Origin: Pseudidiomarina sediminum DSM 21906
GTDB taxonomy: Bacteria > Pseudomonadota > Gammaproteobacteria > Enterobacterales > Alteromonadaceae
Assembly (NCBI RefSeq): GCF_000423165.1
Contig: NZ_KE383983.1
Coordinates: 331,965 to 395,964 of the forward strand
Direction: 5' to 3'
DNA length: 64,000 bases
Under the pieces are notes generated by a model. It had not been told where the DNA came from. It ran no database searches and worked only from the letters and a program-made list of their open reading frames with translations. The first letter of the stretch is position 1, and every line of letters starts with the position of its first letter. A program made the position numbers and the translations under genes. This document shows, in pieces, positions 30,089 to 37,025 of the stretch.

Positions 30089-30178
30089 CAGTGTATCGGT
30101 GAAAATGTGTTAGAAGCCCTCATGATGAGGGCTTTTGCGATCTTAATGCCGGCGATACACTGATTTTGTATCGCAAAA
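30089..30178 (+). terminator. Hairpin cluster after ssb (probable terminator with nested inverted repeats)
   Basis: AAGCCCTCA (30114-30122) pairs with TGAGGGCTT (30126-30134) around a 3-base loop, followed by only four T. A perfect 10-bp inverted repeat, CAGTGTATCG (30089-30098) with CGATACACTG (30153-30162), encloses it. A third one, TTTTGCGAT (30133-30141) with ATCGCAAAA (30170-30178), overlaps both. The structures are partly exclusive. Confidence 0.6.
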
Positions 30179-30235
30179 TTGCCAAACTTCCCTTAAAATT
30201 TAAAGACCTTACTTTCTTAGAGTGTTTTACACACG

Positions 30236-31159
30236 ATGCGATGGATGTTTAGTTGTTTGCTCGTAGTGCTGCTCACGGCTTGTGGCCGTCCGCAGGCAGA
30301 CTTAGTGATTGCAAGCAACTCATGGTTAGGCGCCACCCCCGTTCACACCTATGCGGCATTGCAACCGGAAGGGATGCCACCGCATTTAAAACCTATCATG
30401 CTGGTTTCGGACATCAGTGTGCTGCGTATGCTAGGCAACGAAGCTGCTGTGGGCGCCGTCGTAACACTGGGCAATGCGCTGGGTGCCAACACCTTAACCC
30501 ATGGTGATTATTGTATCGCAATGGTTGTAGATCGCTCCTTCGGTGGGGATGCGATTGTGGCGCGTCCCGGCTGGCACTATCAGCCGGGTCAACAAGTTCG
30601 CGTGGGTCTGGAAGATAGTACCGCAGCGCGGGCGATGTTGGCGCAGTGGATGGCTCATCAAAACATCGCCCTAACACAGGTTACCACCCGTGCGGTGCTT
30701 CCTACCGAGCATGCTGTTGCTTTTGCTGAACAAGAGGTTGACGTGATCGTCACTTATGAACCTTTTGTGCAGCAATTATTACGGCAACAGGCGCGCGTGC
30801 TATTTGATTCCACCGAAACACCGATACCCGTTGTTGATGTGTTGATTGTGGCGAACACCGCTTGGCCGCAAGTTGCTCCCGTGGTGCAGGCGTTATTGCA
30901 AGGTGCTTGGCCGCAGTCGTTGCGGGCATTAGCGCAACGTGAACCAACGTTTTGGCAGGGCTTGCAGCGGCTTACACAACTCAATGAAGCAGAGCTGTCA
31001 CGTGCCGTGGCTGGGGTAAGCTTTTATCCTGCGGATGAGCAACACATGGCTATGGATGACGTATTGACCAAGGATATGCCGAAAGTGGCTGAGTTGTTAG
31101 TACGCGCAGGCATTTTTCAGCAGGTTGTGCCGTTGCAACGCTGTGAGACGCAACAATGA
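30236..31159 (+). CDS. Solute-binding lipoprotein (NitT/TauT-like) paired with a c-di-GMP enzyme
   Basis: A 307-residue lipoprotein: hydrophobic leader and lipobox L13-T14-A15-C16. The mature part begins DLVIASNSWLGATPVHTYAAL, like NitT/TauT or NMT1-type periplasmic binding proteins, and continues with VGLEDSTAARAML and VDVIVTYEPFVQQL. No ABC permease or ATPase is nearby. Instead its last 4 bases overlap the start of a membrane-bound GGDEF/EAL protein, so the two are translationally coupled. The inference is that it senses a small ligand and signals to that enzyme; the ligand is unknown. Confidence 0.82.
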   Translation: MRWMFSCLLVVLLTACGRPQADLVIASNSWLGATPVHTYAALQPEGMPPHLKPIMLVSDISVLRMLGNEAAVGAVVTLGNALGANTLTHGDYCIAMVVDRSFGGDAIVARPGWHYQPGQQVRVGLEDSTAARAMLAQWMAHQNIALTQVTTRAVLPTEHAVAFAEQEVDVIVTYEPFVQQLLRQQARVLFDSTETPIPVVDVLIVANTAWPQVAPVVQALLQGAWPQSLRALAQREPTFWQGLQRLTQLNEAELSRAVAGVSFYPADEQHMAMDDVLTKDMPKVAELLVRAGIFQQVVPLQRCETQQ

Positions 31160-33609
31160 AAACGATCCGCTGGTGGCAACGCTTGAGTGTCCAAATCACT
31201 GTGCCCTTACTTTGTGCAATGTTGTTGGTCATTGCTGGTTTAGCGTACTTTATGATCAGTGCGCAGCAGCAAGCCGCGTTGCGTACAGCGAAACTCGAGC
31301 TAGGTTCGAGTATCGTGGTGGTGCAGGGTGCCTTTAATCGCATGTACACCAGCGACCGAAAAATAGCCATTCCTGAATTACTAAGTGAAATTCACGTGCA
31401 CCCGAATGTGATGAACGCTGCTTTGGTGGATCGTTTCGGTGGTATTGTTGCCGCCTATGAACCGAATGTCTTAAGCGGCGAGTTGTCGGGGTTTTTAGCC
31501 GAACTCGACAAAGACTACTTGACGGAAGTCGCCAATTCGACCAAGACCATCGTCAAGTATCATCCTGAACATGCACATGTCATTGCCGTTGCGCCTATCA
31601 TTGAGAGTACCTCGATTCATCAACGTGCCCAGCGCAACTTATTAGTGGTTGAATATCGACATGAACCCAACTGGTATCGTTTTGAGCCAGTACCTTGGCA
31701 ACAATTGAGTTTATTACTGTTGCTTTTCTTGGCGGTATTTTACGTACTGTGGTGGGCGCTACGGCGGTGGGTCGCTCGTCCGGCAGATCAGTTGGCTCAT
31801 GCCGTGATGGAGTTTGGTTCACATGGACAGGTCACCTCAACCGTATTGCCCACACAGTTGCCGAATGAATTTGGCGTGTTAGCGCGGAATATCGAACTGG
31901 CGTTGCAAGAACGGCGTGCGCGCGAAGCCACGCTGCGTAAGCTATCTGCGGCGGTCGAGCAGGCCAGTGAAAGTATCATGATCACCGACTTAAAAGGTGA
32001 AGTTGAGTATGTGAATCCAGCGTTCGAGAAGAACACCGGCTACAGTGCTCACGAGGTGGTCGGTAAGAACCCTCGTTTTCTCGCCTCTGGGCGAACGCCG
32101 CGGCAAAATTACCAAGCGCTATGGCAGCGTTTAAGCGAAGGTGAAACCTGGCAAGGTGAGCTTTACAACCTACGTAAAGATGGCGTCGAGTTTCGGGAAT
32201 GGGCGACCATTTCGCCGCTGCGAGATGAGCAAGGTAAGGTCACGCACTACCTCGCCAGTAAACTCAACATTACCCAGCGCGTCGAAGATGAGGCTCGGAT
32301 TGAGCACCTCGCCTATTACGATAAGTTAACGGAGCTACCCAATCGCCTCAGTTGTAATGATTATCTAACGCGTATGCTTCAGCGCCTTGATGAACAGACG
32401 TTTGCTGCCGTTGTGCTCTTTGATCTTGATGGCATACAGCGAATTAATGACGTGCGAGGCTTTGAGTTTGGTGATGTGATTTTAACCACCGTAGCCGAAC
32501 GTATTCGCACCTTAGGCACGATTCACCGCCAAGGTTTTGTGGCTAATCTCGGAGGCGATTTATTCGCCGTTGTGCTGGATGCCGAGCAGCAAGATGCGCA
32601 AGTCGTGCTTGAAGATGCGCGTGCCTTTGCGAAGCAGGTGTTGTTGGCAATCAATGAAACCATCGTTGTGCGTGATGAATATGTGTCGATATCTGCGAGT
32701 GCGGGTATCGTCATTTGTTCAGGTCAGGTCGATTCCGCCGATGCTATTATTCGCCACGCGGAAACGGCGGTCCACACCGCGAAAGATGCCGGGGGCAATC
32801 AAACCGCAGTGTACGATGCCTCTTATAGTCTAGAGCTTGAGAAACGCTATGATATCGAGCGTGAATTACGTAGGGCGTTGACCGAGGGAGGGCTGCAGCT
32901 CTATTTGCAACCGCAAGTGGATCGGCAACAACGATTGTTTGGTGCAGAGGTGCTCGTGCGTTGGCAGCATCATGAGCGCGGCATGATTTCACCTGCGGAC
33001 TTTATCCCTGTTGCAGAGCAAACCGATCTGATTGTCGATCTTGGCAAGTGGATTATGCAGCATGCTTTCGAAGCGCTGGCACAACTTCCTGAGCCGCTAG
33101 TGTTAGCGATCAATATCAGTCCGCGGCAGTTCCGCAAATACGATTTTGTGAGCTGTGTAGAGCGGTTGCTCGCCGATAGTGGCGTTGACCCACATCGACT
33201 CATTTTTGAAGTGACTGAAAATCTCTTGGTTGAAGATGTGAATGATGTTGTGCGCAAAATGCTGGCGTTGCAAAAGCTCGGTATTCAGTTTTCCATTGAT
33301 GACTTCGGTACCGGCTATTCCTCGTTATCGTACTTGCGTAAATTGCCGTTGCAAGAAATCAAGATTGATAAGAGCTTTGTGCAAGCGGTCGATGACGATG
33401 AGCAGCGTGCCATTGTCGATTCAATTTTCGCTATTGCGCGGCACTTGAATTTACGTTTGGTGGCGGAAGGTGTCGAGACACAAGCACAACTCGATTATTT
33501 GGTGAAGGCAGACCCTGCGGTGGTGTTACAGGGGTTCTATATTGCGAAACCTATGCCTATCGATGCGTTTCTTGCGCGTTACTTCGGCGCTGAGAAGCCA
33601 TTGCAGTAG
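31156..33609 (+). CDS. Membrane PAS-GGDEF-EAL protein, probable c-di-GMP phosphodiesterase
   Basis: An 817-residue inner-membrane protein. TM1 (about 13-33), a periplasmic sensor region (about 34-175), TM2 (about 178-200), a HAMP-like linker, a PAS domain (about 265-375), a GGDEF domain with degenerate GGDLF (near 465), and an EAL domain (about 575-810). In the EAL domain the signature reads EVLVRW, and the catalytic set is complete: NISPRQF, FEVTEN, DDFGTGYSS, DKSF, AEGVE and QGF. So the cyclase is probably inactive and the phosphodiesterase active. Coupled with the upstream lipoprotein. Confidence 0.92.
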   Translation: MKTIRWWQRLSVQITVPLLCAMLLVIAGLAYFMISAQQQAALRTAKLELGSSIVVVQGAFNRMYTSDRKIAIPELLSEIHVHPNVMNAALVDRFGGIVAAYEPNVLSGELSGFLAELDKDYLTEVANSTKTIVKYHPEHAHVIAVAPIIESTSIHQRAQRNLLVVEYRHEPNWYRFEPVPWQQLSLLLLLFLAVFYVLWWALRRWVARPADQLAHAVMEFGSHGQVTSTVLPTQLPNEFGVLARNIELALQERRAREATLRKLSAAVEQASESIMITDLKGEVEYVNPAFEKNTGYSAHEVVGKNPRFLASGRTPRQNYQALWQRLSEGETWQGELYNLRKDGVEFREWATISPLRDEQGKVTHYLASKLNITQRVEDEARIEHLAYYDKLTELPNRLSCNDYLTRMLQRLDEQTFAAVVLFDLDGIQRINDVRGFEFGDVILTTVAERIRTLGTIHRQGFVANLGGDLFAVVLDAEQQDAQVVLEDARAFAKQVLLAINETIVVRDEYVSISASAGIVICSGQVDSADAIIRHAETAVHTAKDAGGNQTAVYDASYSLELEKRYDIERELRRALTEGGLQLYLQPQVDRQQRLFGAEVLVRWQHHERGMISPADFIPVAEQTDLIVDLGKWIMQHAFEALAQLPEPLVLAINISPRQFRKYDFVSCVERLLADSGVDPHRLIFEVTENLLVEDVNDVVRKMLALQKLGIQFSIDDFGTGYSSLSYLRKLPLQEIKIDKSFVQAVDDDEQRAIVDSIFAIARHLNLRLVAEGVETQAQLDYLVKADPAVVLQGFYIAKPMPIDAFLARYFGAEKPLQ

Positions 33610-33630
33610 CCTGAACTGGTGCTACTGCAA
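33601..33630 (+). repeat. Perfect 10-bp inverted repeat over the phosphodiesterase stop codon
   Basis: TTGCAGTAGC (33601-33610) and GCTACTGCAA (33621-33630) are exact reverse complements around a 10-base loop. The first arm contains the stop codon. No T-run follows on either strand, so it is a poor intrinsic terminator. It may protect the mRNA end between convergent genes. Confidence 0.6.
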
Positions 33631-33644
33631 TAGGCTGATGCGGT

Positions 33645-34874
33645 TTAACTAATATTATGTTGTTGCGCTACCTTGTCAAAGTACTCCAATGCCTGTTTCG
33701 CATAGGCACGTTTAGCTAAATAGTTGTCTGGGAAAAAGTTCTTTTTAAAGCCGTAGGCAACCATGTCTTTTAAGCGCTTCAGTGGAATGTCTGCTGCCTG
33801 GTTGGCGAGTTCATACTCCCGCGTTACTGTGGTACGGGAAACCAGACGGTTGTCAGTACAAATCACTGTTGCCAAGCGGTGAGCAAACATGTGTTTAAAG
33901 TTGTGCTGGCGCACATCACCGATCGCTGGGTTGGTTTGTAGGTTACTGGTAATGCACACCTCGATAGCAATGCGGCGGTCCGCGACAAATGAGGCTAAAT
34001 GGCTGGCGTAAGCATCTTTGTCGGTAATGCTTGGATCTTGAATCATCTCTGGCGAGAACAATGAGTAGCCATGCCCCAGACGGTCTGCGTAGCATTGTGT
34101 TAGCGCTTCAAAAATACTCTCAGCACCATAGGCTTCACCAGCGTGAACGGTTTTTAGCAAGAAGTTTTGATGGGCGTATTCATAGACCTCTTTAAAGTCG
34201 TGCGCAGGATAACCCATTTCTTGCCCAGCAATATCAAGACCTACAATCGGTAAGCCTTCGTCGTCACGCAGGCGAATGCTGGCGCGGATCATTTCCATCG
34301 CGGCGATCTTGATTACTTGTTTTGGCTCATGATCAACGAGGGTTTGAAACAGCTGGGTGTAATAAGGTGAAAAACCTTTGGCACCGAACATCCGCATTGC
34401 GCAGTTAATAATACCGTAGTCGAACGGCGGCTTGTTACCAGCGACCACTTCAGCTTGGCGGTTGTACTCAGTCTTGGCGCGCTTCAGGCCTGCGTTGACG
34501 GTGTGCATCACGCGGTCAAAGTCGATACCTTTGCTTGGGTCCATCATCAGCTGTGGTGCAAAGCGAACTTCAATATAAATAACACCTTCAGCTAAGTTGT
34601 CCATTGCCAATTCATAGGCGGCTTGCTCGAGGTTTTCCATATCACGGAGAACCGCGCAGGTGTATTGAAAGCCATTGAGGTATTCACCAAGGTCGTTATA
34701 GCTCTCTTTGAACACCTTATCGTACAAACCTTCAACGGTGTACGAGGGTAATTCAATCTTACTACGCTTGGCCATTTCAATGAGGCCGCCAGGGCGGAGA
34801 CTGCCATCAAGATGTAAGTGCAGATCAGCCTTTGGCATGGCTTTGAGGAATTCATGAGTATAACGCTGCGACAT
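33645..34874 (-). CDS. add: Adenosine deaminase family protein
   Basis: A 409-residue TIM-barrel metal-dependent deaminase, probably converting adenosine to inosine in purine salvage. Zinc-site motifs: ADLHLHLDGSL near the N terminus, HAGEAYG with the catalytic Glu, and LGHGYSL. The last metal-site motif reads CTDNRLVSRTT, with Asp-Asn where E. coli Add has Asp-Asp. It is about 75 residues longer than E. coli Add, with extra sequence around 150-200. The start is ATG 34874 (MSQRYTHEF) after GGAG; the upstream extension to 34955 is not expected. It is divergent from tdk. Confidence 0.82.
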   Translation of the reverse strand: MSQRYTHEFLKAMPKADLHLHLDGSLRPGGLIEMAKRSKIELPSYTVEGLYDKVFKESYNDLGEYLNGFQYTCAVLRDMENLEQAAYELAMDNLAEGVIYIEVRFAPQLMMDPSKGIDFDRVMHTVNAGLKRAKTEYNRQAEVVAGNKPPFDYGIINCAMRMFGAKGFSPYYTQLFQTLVDHEPKQVIKIAAMEMIRASIRLRDDEGLPIVGLDIAGQEMGYPAHDFKEVYEYAHQNFLLKTVHAGEAYGAESIFEALTQCYADRLGHGYSLFSPEMIQDPSITDKDAYASHLASFVADRRIAIEVCITSNLQTNPAIGDVRQHNFKHMFAHRLATVICTDNRLVSRTTVTREYELANQAADIPLKRLKDMVAYGFKKNFFPDNYLAKRAYAKQALEYFDKVAQQHNIS

Positions 34875-34901
34875 AACGACTCCATTAGGTGAATTTGACC
34901 A

Positions 34902-34949
34902 ATAATAGCAAAAATGCCTTTTGCATTCAGCGTGTAAACTAAGTATAAC
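34902..34949. promoter_or_regulatory. Overlapping divergent promoters of add and tdk
   Basis: On the plus strand TTGCAT (34921-34926), 17 bases, TATAAC (34944-34949) points to tdk. On the minus strand CTGAAT (34930-34925), 17 bases, TATTAT (34907-34902) points to add. The two -35 boxes overlap, so a single bound protein could affect both salvage genes. Inferred from hexamers and spacing only. Confidence 0.45.
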
Positions 34950-34991
34950 CCTCAATCAAACTAGAAAATTATTAGATAACCGTTAATTATC

Positions 34992-35573
34992 ATGGCGTCA
35001 TTGTATTTTACCTATTCAGCAATGAATGCTGGAAAAAGCACTTCGTTATTGCAAGTTGCGCATAACTACGAAGAGCGCGACCAGCATGTTCTTCTCTTAA
35101 CCCCAGCGATTGACGATCGTGCAGGTCAAGGTGTGATTGCCTCACGACTCGGTATTGACCGCAGCGCACTAGCGTTCACCAGTAGTACAGATTTAGCTGC
35201 ATTGCTTGAAGCGCGTCATTCCCAACACGCCATTGACTGCGTCTTGCTTGACGAAGCCCAATTTCTGACCGAGACGCAAGTGTGGCAGCTAACCGATGTA
35301 GTGGATCGGTTAGCTATTCCGGTGATGTGCTACGGCATTCGTACCGATGCTTTTGGCCAAGCTTTTCCGGGCAGTGCGGTATTGCTTGCGGTGGCAGATA
35401 AAGTGAATGAAATGAAGACCATCTGCTATTGTGGACGCAAAGCCACCATGAACCTGCGCATTGATGCAGAGGGGAATGCGGTGAAGGTGGGTGAGCAAAT
35501 CGCCATTGGCGGGAATGACCGCTATATTTCTTGCTGCAGAAAGCACTGGAAAGAAAAACTAGGATTGAAATGA
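34992..35573 (+). CDS. tdk: Thymidine kinase
   Basis: A 193-residue type II thymidine kinase that phosphorylates thymidine (and deoxyuridine) for salvage. The P-loop is SAMNAGKSTSLL (9-20) and the DEAQF motif (near 87) carries the catalytic glutamate. The lasso region shows YGIRTDAFGQAFPGS. The structural zinc site is formed by CYCGRKA and a late cysteine pair (ISCCRKHW). Its stop overlaps the next gene's ATG (ATGA), coupling it to a diguanylate cyclase, an unusual partner. Confidence 0.95.
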   Translation: MASLYFTYSAMNAGKSTSLLQVAHNYEERDQHVLLLTPAIDDRAGQGVIASRLGIDRSALAFTSSTDLAALLEARHSQHAIDCVLLDEAQFLTETQVWQLTDVVDRLAIPVMCYGIRTDAFGQAFPGSAVLLAVADKVNEMKTICYCGRKATMNLRIDAEGNAVKVGEQIAIGGNDRYISCCRKHWKEKLGLK

Positions 35574-36976
35574 TTTCTCATTCTATTGAGCGTAAACAGT
35601 GGCATTTAGTTGATTTCGCGTTGCGCTCGGTGCGTCCTTTGGGTTTTATTGCCTTCATGCTCGGCGCACTTTCGTTACTTGGTTATGCGTTAGGCATTGA
35701 CGTCTTATACCGGCCCGTTGACGACGGACCAGCCACACATCCGCTGACTGCGTTAACCACCATGCTGATGGGCTGTGGCATGGTCACCTCAGCGAGCCCA
35801 CTGCCGTTACTACGGCGCTTGAGTCCATGCTTTTTACTTGCCTTAGTCGTTACCTGTTTGCGACTGTTTGAAGTCGCTTACGATATCAGCTTGGTGTCCC
35901 GATTCATGCCCTTTCGTCAGGTGGTGGTTGAAGAGCTGCAACAGGGCAAGTCGAACTCGATGGGATTTAACACCGCTGCAATGTTTTTTCTTGCGGCGTT
36001 AAGCGCCCTTTTCGCCGGCGTTCGTTGGAGTAATTTGGCGCAGTTGTTTGCGTCGATTGCGCTGTGTTTTCCGCTCGTTGCTTTTGTTGGTTATATCTAT
36101 GGCCAGCGAGACTTTTACGGACAAATGTCGTTGATTACTGCCACCTTTGGCCTCATCGTGATTATCGGTATTTTGTTTTCGACCGCTAATTACGGTGCGC
36201 TACGAGCAATGTTAAGTCCCTATTTGAGTGGTACGATTGCGCGGCTCCAGTCCATATTAGGCACGATTTTTCCGTATAGCTTAGGCTTTGCGCTCAGCAC
36301 TGCAACCGCGACGCTGTCAGGAAAAGTGCTGGCGGTGTACGTGATATTAACGAGTTGGTTTATCGTATTGATGGTCGGTGTGGCGGCTATTTACCAAGAG
36401 CAGATCGATCAGCAACGTCGGCGATTAACGCGTCGTTTGTCAGACGTGGCGGCCTTAGATGAATTGACAGATTTGCCCAATCGCCGCAAATTTCATGACT
36501 TTATTGGCCAGAAGATTAGCGACAACGTGCAACACTGGCTACTTTTAATTGATATTGACCACTTTAAGCGGGTCAACGATACCGCAGGCCATGATGTTGG
36601 CGATCGCGTTTTACAAGCGGTGGCGACGGAGTTAGCTCGACGTTGCGCAAGCGATGAACTCGTGGCTCGGGTGGGTGGCGAGGAATTTGCGGTGGTGCTA
36701 CCACATTGTTCGCAAGGTCGGGCGTGGCAACTGGCTGAGACGATTCGCGAAAGCGTGATGGCCTTAACGATTCCAGAATGGACGCAACCACATGGTATTT
36801 TGACCGTCTCAATTGGTCTGGTGAATAATAACGGTGACTTGGAGTTAACCGAGTCGTACCGTAAAGCAGATAAAGCGCTCTATGCTGCAAAGCGCGGTGG
36901 GCGAAATCGTTGTTGTATGAGTGAAGAGCTTGAGACAGCAAGCCAACGTGCTGTCGGGCAAGAGGTAAGTGCTTAA
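35570..36976 (+). CDS. Membrane diguanylate cyclase (GGDEF)
   Basis: A 468-residue protein with about seven or eight hydrophobic helices in residues 20-285 forming a membrane sensor region, and a C-terminal GGDEF domain (about 300-460). The active site reads RVGGEEF (near 368), and the domain has DLPNRRKF and the metal-binding IDIDHFK, so it should make c-di-GMP. The inhibitory I-site (RxxD) five residues before GGEEF is absent (ASDE). I start it at ATG 35570, which overlaps the tdk stop and follows AGGA. The sensed signal is unknown. Confidence 0.9.
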   Translation: MISHSIERKQWHLVDFALRSVRPLGFIAFMLGALSLLGYALGIDVLYRPVDDGPATHPLTALTTMLMGCGMVTSASPLPLLRRLSPCFLLALVVTCLRLFEVAYDISLVSRFMPFRQVVVEELQQGKSNSMGFNTAAMFFLAALSALFAGVRWSNLAQLFASIALCFPLVAFVGYIYGQRDFYGQMSLITATFGLIVIIGILFSTANYGALRAMLSPYLSGTIARLQSILGTIFPYSLGFALSTATATLSGKVLAVYVILTSWFIVLMVGVAAIYQEQIDQQRRRLTRRLSDVAALDELTDLPNRRKFHDFIGQKISDNVQHWLLLIDIDHFKRVNDTAGHDVGDRVLQAVATELARRCASDELVARVGGEEFAVVLPHCSQGRAWQLAETIRESVMALTIPEWTQPHGILTVSIGLVNNNGDLELTESYRKADKALYAAKRGGRNRCCMSEELETASQRAVGQEVSA

Positions 36977-37025
36977 GAGCAAAGTAGGGCCAAGCGGGCT
37001 GTGAGCTTAAGCGTGGGGGTGAAGT

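Noticed and set aside
31156..33609. GGDEF/EAL protein considered as CsrD (MshH) because of its position near mshI
   Set aside because: It has a PAS domain and a complete EAL catalytic set; CsrD has degenerate motifs in both domains and no PAS.
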